Shown here: in pieces, positions 16,285 to 23,878 of the stretch
Layout: each line of letters starts with the position of its first letter
How positions within the stretch are numbered: the first letter of the stretch is position 1
Assembly (NCBI RefSeq): GCF_026410405.1
Contig: NZ_JAPMLN010000002.1
Location: forward strand, 126,056-190,055
DNA: 64,000 bases
Direction: 5' to 3'
DNA from: Marinicella gelatinilytica
GTDB taxonomy: Bacteria; Pseudomonadota; Gammaproteobacteria; Xanthomonadales; Marinicellaceae
Program-made: the position numbers and the translations under genes
The notes under the pieces: model-generated
What the model saw: the letters and a program-made list of their open reading frames with translations, nothing else
The model's database searches: none
What the model was told of the DNA's origin: nothing

Positions 16285-17592
16285 ATGCTACCCCAAGAAA
16301 TCATCAAGAAGAAACGCGATGGCCATGCGTTAAGTACCGCAGAGCTTAATGAATTTGTCCGTGGCATTACCGATGAATCGGTGACTGAAGCGCAGATTGC
16401 GGCTTTTGCCATGGCGGTGTATTTCCAGGACATGACCTTCGATGAGTGTCGGGATTTCACCTTTGCCATGCAGCATTCCGGCGATACCTTGGATTGGTCG
16501 GATTGTGATTTACGCGGACCGGTTTTAGATAAACACTCCACCGGCGGTGTCGGCGATAAAGTATCGCTGATGCTGGCACCGATATTAGCCGCTTGTGGCG
16601 CCCATGTGCCAATGATTTCCGGCCGTGGTTTAGGCCATACCGGCGGAACCTTAGACAAACTCGAAGCCATCCCCGGCTACAACACCCACATTGATGTGGC
16701 CGAATTTAAACGTATTACCCGACAAGTTGGCTGTTCAATTATCGGCCAAACCGCTGAATTGGCGCCGGCGGATAAGCGAATCTACGCTACCCGCGATATC
16801 ACTGCCACCGTTGATTGCATTCCCTTGATCACCGCGTCTATTCTTTCAAAGAAACTTGCCGCCGGCCTCGACGCCCTGATTATGGATGTGAAATGCGGTA
16901 ACGGCGCCTTTGCCAATAACCCAGACATGGCCCGCGCCCTGGCAAAAAACATCGTTAACGTCTCACCCATCCCAACCCGCGCCCTGATTACCGATATGAA
17001 CCAGGTGCTCGGCCACTCAGCCGGAAACGCCGTGGAAATCCGCGAAACCATCGATTACTTAACCGGGGACTACGTTGATGCCCGCTTGCATGAATTGGTG
17101 AAACGTCTGGCCGCCGAATTACTCATCATGGGCAACATCGAGACCAAGCTCGACAGCGCCCTCAACAAAGTGCAAAGCGTCCTCGACAACGGTGAAGCTG
17201 CCGAAAAATTCAGCTTTATGACTTCAGTCCATGGCGGTCCTGCGGATTTAATCGATAAACCCAACAGCTATTTAAAGCCTGCGAATATCATCGAACCCCT
17301 ATTCGCACCCAACCCCGGTTATCTCACCGCCAGCAACTGCCGCGACATCGGATTAACCGTCGTCGAACTCGGCGGTGGCCGCCGCCGATCCACCGACCCC
17401 ATCAACTACAGCGTCGGCCTCACCCAAATCGCCCCCTTGGGCACAAAACTAGACAAGCAAACCCCCTTGTGTTTAATCCACGCTGAAAACAAAGCCGGTT
17501 TTGAACAAGCCAAAACACAGTTATTAAAAGCGATTACTGTAAGTGATGAAAATATTGAGATTGGACAATCGATTATTAGTGATGTGGTTTGA
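16285..17592 (+). CDS. deoA: Thymidine phosphorylase
   Basis: A 435-residue nucleoside phosphorylase-II protein. The phosphate-binding motif KHSTGGVGDK is at 83-92, followed by SGRGLGHTGGTLDKLE at about 112-127 and MDVKCGNGAF. Length and sequence match E. coli DeoA (440) rather than the longer archaeal-type TP. It cleaves thymidine and deoxyuridine to base and deoxyribose-1-phosphate. It belongs functionally with deoC and the purine phosphorylase upstream but is now separated by 1.35 kb holding a toxin-antitoxin pair and repeats. Its 3' end abuts the AT-rich restriction island. Confidence 0.96.
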   Translation: MLPQEIIKKKRDGHALSTAELNEFVRGITDESVTEAQIAAFAMAVYFQDMTFDECRDFTFAMQHSGDTLDWSDCDLRGPVLDKHSTGGVGDKVSLMLAPILAACGAHVPMISGRGLGHTGGTLDKLEAIPGYNTHIDVAEFKRITRQVGCSIIGQTAELAPADKRIYATRDITATVDCIPLITASILSKKLAAGLDALIMDVKCGNGAFANNPDMARALAKNIVNVSPIPTRALITDMNQVLGHSAGNAVEIRETIDYLTGDYVDARLHELVKRLAAELLIMGNIETKLDSALNKVQSVLDNGEAAEKFSFMTSVHGGPADLIDKPNSYLKPANIIEPLFAPNPGYLTASNCRDIGLTVVELGGGRRRSTDPINYSVGLTQIAPLGTKLDKQTPLCLIHAENKAGFEQAKTQLLKAITVSDENIEIGQSIISDVV

Positions 17593-17658
17593 TTTAAAAA
17601 AAGCATTTTAATTTTTACGCATCAATCCAAGAATTCTAAAATATTTTTTAATTTATGT

Positions 17659-19059
17659 CTATTTCAGATAGATTTCATCCTTCACGTAAGTTGCATTCAA
17701 CCAAAATGAATATTTAGTATATTCTGTTAACCCAGTTAGTTTATCTGCAACAGGTAGTTTATATGTGTCCGCTGCATTATTTGCATGCGGTCTTACGTGA
17801 CTTATTCTATTGTCTTTTGAACTAGGAAAAAAAGTTTTACGAATTCCTTTGGGTGTTATTTTCTTTACAATCTCTCCTCGTTCTAGCCTTTTAACCACAG
17901 CATCCCATACTTTTTTTGCTTCATGTATATCAGAGTAAGACATATTCCAAAATTTAACTTTATTCAATATCAATTTCTTACCTCTAAATTGATAAAACAC
18001 AAAGAAAAATTTACTTTCTAATATATTCTTAAATTCAGATTCTTCCCAATCTGATTTTATTAATTCCTCATATTTAAATGCAGGAAATGATATGTTTTGG
18101 TCTGGCAAATTATTTTCTTTAAGCCGAATTGTTTTTACTTGGATGTTTGCTTTTTCAAATTCTTCAATCTTTTTACCTAGTTCAATCCCAAGAATTGCAT
18201 TGGTCAAATTAGCGAAATAATGCTTTGGTTTCTTACTTAAATCTAAACCTAACTCGTTTTCAATTTGCTCAAATGACTTTCCATAAAATCTTTTAAATTT
18301 TGAAATGACGACATCTTCTATTGATTCAAAAGTATCTAAAATTTCCGGTTGTTTTATTATTTTCCCATATACTGCTGTCTCTTCTTTGGCTATGTTTGCA
18401 ATAATATGATTTACATAGCCTTGCTTTAATGAATACGCTCGCTGTTTTGCTTTTATTTTACTGAAAGGCTGTTCTCTTAATGATTTTGCAGCTGTTGCTC
18501 CTTTAGTACAAGCGCCTAAATAAAAAGTATCGCCTTCAGAAATCTCATGCGCCTCACCACTTTCAATTTTATACTTAATTTTTTCCCAATCATTTTTAAT
18601 AATCTTCAGATCATCTGCTGGATATTGCCACTGATCTACTAACTTAATTATGTAATCTAGAAAATCTTGCTCTTTGTTATGTAAATAAAAAACCAGCAAC
18701 AAATGTGCGTTCTTATTCCAAAAAGAGCTATTGTCGAAATCCTCTTTATGAACTTCTAGATAATTAATGATATTTAAGACTAATCTTTCCTTTGATTTAA
18801 TTGACCCATTTTTTAAGGTTTTCAAAGGGCTAGTTTTTAATTCAATACCAGCTTCTGGAAAATCTGGTTCTGAATTAGAATTCGGTTCGTACCCGAAATA
18901 AAACTTTTCTAAAACCTGCCCATAATTCCCTTTTCCCTTATACCCGTGTTTTTCTATATCTTCATCACAAGCTTGCCTTAGTGTTTGATTTTTTAGATTT
19001 TTAGCAAAATTAACTATTGATTCTGCTGAATAGATATCAAATTTTATTCTTTTATTCAC
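17659..19059 (-). CDS. Sau3AI-family type II restriction endonuclease
   Basis: A 466-residue protein similar along its length to Sau3AI, which cuts at GATC. The N-terminal MutH-like catalytic domain has D66, E73 and K75 (PDFPEAGIELKT) with MutH spacing, followed by KERLVLNIINY. The second half repeats the fold without the catalytic set, as in Sau3AI, and ends with HVRPHANNAADTYKLP and KYSFWLNATYV. Conserved blocks YLGACTKGA and KQRAYSLKQGYVN confirm the family. It is the last gene of an operon with a C5 methyltransferase and an EVE/nuclease-like protein, and overlaps the latter by 8 bp. Cleavage at GATC and sensitivity to m5C are expected, not shown. Confidence 0.92.
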   Translation of the reverse strand: MNKRIKFDIYSAESIVNFAKNLKNQTLRQACDEDIEKHGYKGKGNYGQVLEKFYFGYEPNSNSEPDFPEAGIELKTSPLKTLKNGSIKSKERLVLNIINYLEVHKEDFDNSSFWNKNAHLLLVFYLHNKEQDFLDYIIKLVDQWQYPADDLKIIKNDWEKIKYKIESGEAHEISEGDTFYLGACTKGATAAKSLREQPFSKIKAKQRAYSLKQGYVNHIIANIAKEETAVYGKIIKQPEILDTFESIEDVVISKFKRFYGKSFEQIENELGLDLSKKPKHYFANLTNAILGIELGKKIEEFEKANIQVKTIRLKENNLPDQNISFPAFKYEELIKSDWEESEFKNILESKFFFVFYQFRGKKLILNKVKFWNMSYSDIHEAKKVWDAVVKRLERGEIVKKITPKGIRKTFFPSSKDNRISHVRPHANNAADTYKLPVADKLTGLTEYTKYSFWLNATYVKDEIYLK

Positions 19060-20221
19060 TAGGTGTTATATCCTCAAACTCTAACAGGTCAGTATTTTGA
19101 TTTAATTTGTATTGAATTAATTTCACATCATTCCATTCTTTAGAAATTGAAGGTCTCACGCCTTTTATATATTTTCGCTCAATATTTATTCGGTATGTAT
19201 CTAAAGCATCTTCTGAATATTTAAATCCCAACATAAATGCCTTAATCATACTATAGTCACCATAAGCATATTCATTTTTAACCCAATCAACATATTTCAT
19301 TAATTGTATTAAGTCTTGAGAATTTATTAAGTCTTTCTTAATTTCAACTACCAGATAATCAGAAATAGTTGGATTTTGGTTCTGAATATATTTATAACCA
19401 AACACATCCATTTTATCCATAAAGTCGATTGGCTTAAAAGGAGATGCTATTACCTGATGGGTCAAATAATCCCAATTACCAAAAATATCTACAGTTTCTC
19501 GTAAGTTATTTGACAACTGATAAATTAATGCTGCTTCAATTGCCATTTCATGCTTAATGCTTCCGTCCAAATTATTTATTGTATTTAAAAAGGGCGCGAT
19601 ATTTAGTTCATAATCATTGTTGTTTTTTGTTTTTTTACATATAAATTCATGATTGGCCAAATAATTGCTTTCATAAGTATTATTATTATCAGGGTTGTTT
19701 ATTGCCTCAATATTTCTTCTTAAAATAATATCCTTGAATGCCTGATTTTCCGTATCAGAAAATTTAATAAAACTTAATTTCCAAAAAGCTCTTAATATTC
19801 TAAATTTATCAGGTGCAGAGGATAAAGTTTCATCCATATCAATCCCATCTTTAAAAAAAAATGGTAATGGTTCGAAAGTGCAAATGAATCTATTATTTAC
19901 ACTATTTTCGCCGTTGTCATATAATAAATCACTTTTTATATCTTGATAGTTTTGATTTTCTGGAACGTTTGCTTTGGGATAATTTAAGAACTTACAACTT
20001 CCATTTATATTTACCAACTTTCCAATTCCATATATTTTTCTCTTGTAAAAAAAGTAGACATTATCACCATCTTTCATAGAACAAAAATCCGCAAATGTTC
20101 CTTCTTGTGAAATTCTCCAAGTATTATTCTTAGGAGTTGAAATTAATGTTGAATATACTCCTAAATTAATGCTCTCAATTAATGACTCAACATTGCTAAG
20201 ACTAAATAAATATCCTGCCAT
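19052..20221 (-). CDS. EVE/PUA-like plus NucS-like nuclease fusion in the restriction operon
   Basis: A 389-residue protein not in the textbook Sau3AI system. Residues 1-130 look like an EVE/PUA-type module (MAGYLFSLSN, then a DGDNVYFFYKRKIYGIGKLV strand pair), a fold that reads modified bases. Residues about 220-340 look like a PD-(D/E)XK nuclease of the NucS/DUF91 kind: E226, D272, then E293-x-K295 in YLVVEIKKD and the QLMKYVDWV helix (Q306). It lies exactly between methyltransferase and endonuclease genes and touches both (1-bp and 8-bp overlaps), so it is coexpressed. A modification-dependent nuclease, a fidelity factor or a repair enzyme for the system are possibilities. Domain calls are from motif reading only. 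Confidence 0.6.
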   Translation of the reverse strand: MAGYLFSLSNVESLIESINLGVYSTLISTPKNNTWRISQEGTFADFCSMKDGDNVYFFYKRKIYGIGKLVNINGSCKFLNYPKANVPENQNYQDIKSDLLYDNGENSVNNRFICTFEPLPFFFKDGIDMDETLSSAPDKFRILRAFWKLSFIKFSDTENQAFKDIILRRNIEAINNPDNNNTYESNYLANHEFICKKTKNNNDYELNIAPFLNTINNLDGSIKHEMAIEAALIYQLSNNLRETVDIFGNWDYLTHQVIASPFKPIDFMDKMDVFGYKYIQNQNPTISDYLVVEIKKDLINSQDLIQLMKYVDWVKNEYAYGDYSMIKAFMLGFKYSEDALDTYRINIERKYIKGVRPSISKEWNDVKLIQYKLNQNTDLLEFEDITPSE

Positions 20222-21465
20222 TATAGATTTACCTTTTTGTATAATTCTTTACCTATATTTTCAATTACACCAACAACAAGAGCATTACCCATAAAAAAAG
20301 CTCTCTTCGTATCGCTAATACCATCCAATTTAGTGTGATTTTCTGGAAACATATTAAGTTTTTCAAGTTCGACGGGTGTTAATCTTCTTAAACCGTATTT
20401 CGTCTCAATTACGTGTTTAAAGCGTGATGGAGATTTTCCGCCCTCACCTGTAATTATTGTCCTTGAAGGTTTATTTAAGGCGTCAGGAAACACCATCCCT
20501 CCTTCAGCATAATGATATTCATGACCTGATTTAGATTTTCTTATTTCTTTTTTAGCACCTTTGAGATAATTCCATTTTTCTTCATCTCCATTATCGATAT
20601 AAAACTCATCCTCGACTTTCTTGTTCAATACGATATCTCTAAGCACTATTCTTTTACCATCATATTTAGGATATGTTTTCATGGTTTTGACTTCACCACC
20701 TATCATAATGCCGGTGTTTTCAAACAAAGATTTTTTTCCACCTTTATTAAATTCATCGGAAATAACAGTGACATCATTGTCTAGTTTGAATTGATTAAAT
20801 CCAGTATTTAGATTTTCTTGTATTGGAAACGCATTAGCAATTACGCCAGTTTTACTAATCCATTCTTCTTTAGATTGGTTTTTGATTCTTTGATATGCTT
20901 TGGTAGATTTATGATATCCCAAAAAGAAAACGCGTCGTCGTCTTTGAGGCATACCATAATCTGCAGCATTAATGACACGCCACTCAACCGCATAGCCTAA
21001 TTGATTGAGACTTTCTAGCATAAGAGCAAAATCACGGCCTCTTTGCGAAGCTGGAGACTTTAACAAACGGTCAACATTCTCGAAGAATAGGTATTTTGGT
21101 TTTCGTTCTTTTTTATTTATTATATTGTAAATTGACCACCACAAGATACCTTTCTTACCAACCACACCTTTTGAGTTCTTTAGTGTCGTTGCGACTGAAT
21201 AGTCTTGGCAGGGAAAGCCGCCTACCAATAAATCATGATCAGGAATATCTTCAAAGTTTTTTTCGATGACTGTTTCAATATTTTCATTTGAATGGTTTTC
21301 CTTTCCAAATCTGGCTTCATAAACCCAACTCGCATGCTGTGCTTTTGTGCTAGGTTCCCATTGGTTGCTCCAGACAACTTCATAATTCCCTGCTTTCTCA
21401 AGCCCAAGTCGAAACCCGCCTACACCAGCGAATAATTCCACAACTTTAATTTTATTTTTTTCCAT
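20221..21465 (-). CDS. DNA (cytosine-5-)methyltransferase, M.Sau3AI-like
   Basis: A 414-residue C5 methyltransferase with motif I ELFAGVGGFRLGLE (10-23), the catalytic C86 in GGFPCQDYS, motif VI FFENVDRLL, motif VIII RRRRVFFLGY, a target-recognition region from about 190 to 330, and C-terminal LTPVELEKLNMFPENH with MGNALVVGVI. Motifs I-VIII closely resemble M.Sau3AI, which modifies the C of GATC. Start MEKNKIK (21465) is preferred: the longer frame only covers overlap with the upstream controller gene. It overlaps that gene's 3' end by 14 bp and abuts the EVE/nuclease gene. It protects host GATC sites from the adjacent endonuclease. Confidence 0.93.
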   Translation of the reverse strand: MEKNKIKVVELFAGVGGFRLGLEKAGNYEVVWSNQWEPSTKAQHASWVYEARFGKENHSNENIETVIEKNFEDIPDHDLLVGGFPCQDYSVATTLKNSKGVVGKKGILWWSIYNIINKKERKPKYLFFENVDRLLKSPASQRGRDFALMLESLNQLGYAVEWRVINAADYGMPQRRRRVFFLGYHKSTKAYQRIKNQSKEEWISKTGVIANAFPIQENLNTGFNQFKLDNDVTVISDEFNKGGKKSLFENTGIMIGGEVKTMKTYPKYDGKRIVLRDIVLNKKVEDEFYIDNGDEEKWNYLKGAKKEIRKSKSGHEYHYAEGGMVFPDALNKPSRTIITGEGGKSPSRFKHVIETKYGLRRLTPVELEKLNMFPENHTKLDGISDTKRAFFMGNALVVGVIENIGKELYKKVNL

Positions 21466-21763
21466 GTTTGTTTGTCTCGATATAGTTAAGTTTTTCTTCA
21501 GCAATTTTTAGGATTTCAGAGGGTGATTCGGCATATTTTAAATCATCTGCTATCTTCTCAGAATACCAATCAATGATCAAGTCCTTTTCATCTATATCGT
21601 AAAACTTTGCTAAAGATTTAAGTTGCACATGAGTTGGCCGACGTTCATTCTTTTCAAATTTACTAATCAGAGATTGATCAATATCTGTTCCCGCCGAAAC
21701 CTTCCTCAAAATTAACTTTTTTGATTTTCTAGCTTCTAACAATTTTTCACCTAACGTTCTCAT
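21452..21763 (-). CDS. XRE-family regulator, restriction-modification controller
   Basis: A 103-residue protein with an N-terminal HTH of the Cro/C1 type (residues 6-60: LGEKLLEARKSKKLILRKVSAGTDIDQSLISKFEKNERRPTH in outline) and a C-terminal helix (SPSEILKIAEEKLNYIE) that probably dimerises. It is the first gene of the operon, followed by the overlapping methyltransferase gene. Controller proteins at this position delay endonuclease synthesis until DNA is methylated. Two direct copies of a near-palindrome overlap its start codon (21763-21796), fitting autoregulation. It is longer than classical C proteins (about 80 residues) because of the C-terminal helix. Confidence 0.82.
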   Translation of the reverse strand: MRTLGEKLLEARKSKKLILRKVSAGTDIDQSLISKFEKNERRPTHVQLKSLAKFYDIDEKDLIIDWYSEKIADDLKYAESPSEILKIAEEKLNYIETNKHGKK

Positions 21764-21796
21764 TGGACATTATTTGTTTAGACAATATTTGTCCAA
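21763..21796. promoter_or_regulatory. Tandem controller-protein operator
   Basis: Two copies of GACAwTATTTGTy lie 2 bp apart: GACATTATTTGTT (21766-21778) and GACAATATTTGTC (21781-21793, a palindrome around TAT). The whole block is bounded by TTGGACA / TGTCCAA. It overlaps the controller start codon region, and a -10-like TATACT lies just upstream at 21800-21805 on the minus strand. The layout resembles the OL/OR pair of C-protein promoters. Confidence 0.6.
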
Positions 21797-21860
21797 TATA
21801 GTATAATTACCTATAACTTTACAAGTATTATTTATTAATCTTTTGAAAAGAGGAATGTAA

Positions 21861-22094
21861 ATGTCATACTCTCAATTCCAAAAAGCCTACGGCCATCTGG
21901 TCAACTCACCCATTGAGCAAACTGGTGTGATTATGAACGATAAAGATGAAGTTATCGCGACGGTTTTATCTCATTCGATTTGTCGCTTACTGGGTGGTTC
22001 TGATTTAGATCGTATTACTCTACTCACAGGCAAATACGGTCGAATTATCCGAGCTTCTTATTCGGATGATTCTGATGAGGATGAAGAGTTTTAA
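21861..22094 (+). CDS. Unrecognised small acidic protein, 77 residues
   Basis: I do not recognise the family. The protein is short, soluble and has a strongly acidic tail (SDDSDEDEEF). A purine-rich AGAGGA stretch precedes the ATG by 8 nt, supporting translation. The middle (LLGGSDLDRITLLTGKYGRIIRASY) reads like a compact beta fold. It is divergent from the restriction operon across a 97-bp gap containing the controller operator, so the controller could also affect it. An acidic, DNA-mimic-like composition is noted but proves nothing. Confidence 0.55.
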   Translation: MSYSQFQKAYGHLVNSPIEQTGVIMNDKDEVIATVLSHSICRLLGGSDLDRITLLTGKYGRIIRASYSDDSDEDEEF

Positions 22095-22133
22095 AAAGTT
22101 TCATCTTTCAATCTGGATTTCCAACTTTGGGTG

Positions 22134-22165
22134 ATTCCTCCATTCGCTTCGCTCAGTCGGAATGA
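22134..22165. repeat. Dispersed intergenic repeat (family B)
   Basis: Near-identical to 1348-1377 (CCATTCGCTTCGCTC, then GTCGGAATGA). Positioned 3' of the small acidic gene in a 180-bp gap that otherwise shows nothing. Confidence 0.6.
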
Positions 22166-22274
22166 AAGAGTTACTTTGTTTGTTTTTCTGTTTAATAAAA
22201 CCTAAAGAGTCCATGCCGGCTTATTTATTAAAAGAATCGGCAAAATTAGCTGTAGGTTGATTTTAACAATCAAA

Positions 22275-22547
22275 TCAAGCAGCCACACTTATCGAAACAC
22301 TCAGCCCCAATCGGGTGGCAAAATCGACCAGCCTATCTAACCTGAAATTATTAATTTTACCTTTTCTTAAAGCGGAAATTCGCGGTTGGGTTGTGGCTAA
22401 AAGTTGAGCCATTTCGGCTTGGGTTTGTGCTTTCTTATCCAGTACCGCATTAATCTCAATCATTAACTGTGAACGTAATTTTAAGTTTTCTTGTTTGACG
22501 GGATCATCTTCTAAAGCGTCCCAGACGTTATCAAATGGTTTGGTCAT
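22275..22547 (-). CDS. higA: HigA-like XRE antitoxin
   Basis: A 90-residue HTH protein of the HigA2/HTH_37 kind: an N-terminal helix (FDNVWDALEDDPVKQENLKLRSQL) followed by the HTH (AQTQAEMAQLLATTQPRIS, RKGKINNFRLDRLV). It neutralises a RelE/Gp49-like toxin and represses the operon. Its ATG overlaps the toxin stop codon (ATGA at 22544-22547). This toxin-first order is typical of higBA. The antitoxin looks complete although the toxin gene upstream is disrupted. Confidence 0.85.
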   Translation of the reverse strand: MTKPFDNVWDALEDDPVKQENLKLRSQLMIEINAVLDKKAQTQAEMAQLLATTQPRISALRKGKINNFRLDRLVDFATRLGLSVSISVAA

Positions 22548-23022
22548 TTTCTAATCTCCTGATCAACTATTTTTAATCTTTCTTTAATAATGGTCATATC
22601 TCTTTTCGCTATCTTTTGGGTTTTCTTTTTAAATGCATGCAATACAAATAACGTGTCTAAATACTTGGCAACGTAGATGACGCGATAGATACCTGTTGCA
22701 TCTTTAATTCGAATCTCTTTTACACCTGCACCCATGCTAACCATGCTTTTCCAGTCGTTTGGATTTAAGCCTCGGAGTGCTGCTGAGCAGCACGACCCGC
22801 CGAGCCGGTTGGTGAGCGAAGCGAATCAGAGGCGAAGAGCGCGAAGTTATATGAAGTGTTCGCCGCGGCCGCTTTCACTTTTGTCGGGAACAAAAGTGAA
22901 TGAAGTCCCAAGAACACACCTTTTTGTACCATATCCAACTGATACCCTGCCTCGCGTTTGGCGTTTTCGGGGAATTGCTTTATATCGTTCAAAGATTGAC
23001 CGACAAAAGAAATACGTCTCAT
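22544..23022 (-). pseudogene. higB: higB (Gp49-like toxin) interrupted by a REP-like insert
   Basis: The first 35 codons (from 23022, MRRISFVGQSLNDIKQFPEN through YQLDMVQKG) match the N-terminus of phage-derived Gp49-like HigB toxins. The rest, LNPNDWKSMVSMGAGVKEIR onward to the stop at 22544, continues the same family exactly (family pattern VQ-G-L-P-DW-KPM). Between them are about 149 bp (22769-22917) of palindromic sequence that shift the frame, and the N-terminal reading ends in the insert. The protein would otherwise be about 111 residues, the normal family length. As it stands, no full toxin can be made unless translation restarts at an internal Met such as MVSMGAG, which lacks the N-terminal helix. 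Confidence 0.85.
22769..22917. mobile_element. REP-like palindromic insert in higB
   Basis: About 149 bp, GC-rich compared with the flanking toxin gene. It carries two strong fold-backs: GTGCTGCTGAGCAGCAC (22777-22793), extended by CTCGG/CCGAG, and TTCACTTTTG/CAAAAGTGAA (22874-22883 and 22891-22900) around TCGGGAA. The middle contains GAGCGAAGCGAATCAGAGGC, reminiscent of the GAGCGCAGCGAGTCAATCAGC stretch near 4800. No terminal inverted repeat or obvious target duplication was seen. REP/BIME-like insertion is the best description. Confidence 0.7.
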
Positions 23023-23048
23023 TAAATAGAAAACTTTTTAAACAACCC

Positions 23049-23077
23049 ATTATACATGTAGAGATATATTCCATCAA
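23049..23077 (-). promoter_or_regulatory. Putative higBA promoter
   Basis: On the minus strand TTGATG (23077-23072) and TATAAT (23054-23049) are separated by 17 bp and end 26 bp before the higB start codon. ACATGT overlaps the spacer and could be part of the repressor site. Confidence 0.5.
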
Positions 23078-23105
23078 CTAAAAATGCTTATTAACGGTCT
23101 ATAAA

Positions 23106-23615
23106 TCAAACATTATCCGCCCCAAACCGCTCGGCCATTTCTTTTCTTTTATCTGCCAGGTATTGAATGTTGTCATATGCGTTGAGGCGGTCTGTGAATT
23201 CTTTGAAATCGAATCCGATGTCGATGAGTTCTTTTAACTGGTCTTTCAGGGCCTGATCCTTGGCCGTTAGTAAGCGCCGGACGGTTTTGTTTGTGTAGCG
23301 GACGCTGTCGTCGCTGTTAATCATGCCGTTTTCACTTAATGGCTTGAGGCCTAATTGTTGACGGCGTTGGTTGACTTTAGTTTGGTAACTTTCAGACATC
23401 GGGTTATCACCGCGGTAACGGGCTTTGGCGTCTACCGAATCATCGTACATAAAATCGTATTCTTCGGGGAATAAGGTGACGTGGAACTTGGACTCGAAGC
23501 GATTAAGCGTGTCTCGGAGTTCTTCGACGGCTTCGAAGAATTCAATTTGTTCGCTGTTGAGGCCGGCTAACAGCTCGGCGCGTTTTTTTCTTATTTCTTT
23601 TTCTAGTCGTTGCAT
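23106..23615 (-). CDS. Unrecognised 169-residue protein
   Basis: No family recognised. It begins with a likely coiled coil (residues 1-45: LEKEIRKKRAELLAGLNSEQIEFFEAVEEL). A central segment has many charged and Tyr residues (FPEEYDFMYDDS), and the C-terminal part is helical (KTVRRLLTAKDQALKDQLKEL) and ends with ADKRKEMAERFGADN. There is no signal peptide or membrane segment. An AAAACC-rich leader with AGGAGAAAAA directly upstream gives a good ribosome binding site. It sits between the broken higBA and a SLOG-fold gene on the same strand, in the accessory island, without an obvious partner. Confidence 0.6.
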   Translation of the reverse strand: MQRLEKEIRKKRAELLAGLNSEQIEFFEAVEELRDTLNRFESKFHVTLFPEEYDFMYDDSVDAKARYRGDNPMSESYQTKVNQRRQQLGLKPLSENGMINSDDSVRYTNKTVRRLLTAKDQALKDQLKELIDIGFDFKEFTDRLNAYDNIQYLADKRKEMAERFGADNV

Positions 23616-23878
23616 GGTTTTTCTCCTGTTGATGTGAGGTGGTTACAAAACTGAAATATGAGTTCTGCTTTTTTTCATGGGTCTCCGGATCAAGTCCGAA
23701 GACGAGGCGGATAAATATAATCTACGTACTGCACAAAAAAATTCCGTCATTTTCGCACTGCCCTCATGGGCCCTACTTTTGGTGATACGAGAATCTCGGC
23801 ACGTTGAGGAAAGACCTAAGAAGTAATGAGATACTCGGGTCGGAGCCCGAGTATGACAGCCAGTGGGTTTAGCTTTAA
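23616..23878. repeat. Gap with two family A palindromes
   Basis: GTCTCCGGA/TCCGAAGAC (23681-23703) and the cleaner ATACTCGGG-TCGGAG-CCCGAGTAT (23831-23854) belong to the same dispersed family as 4542, 4600, 14955 and 48824. No gene is supported between them. Confidence 0.6.

Noticed and set aside
22734-23081. Plus-strand open frame opposite higB
   Set aside because: It is antisense to a recognised toxin gene and made mainly of the REP-like insert.
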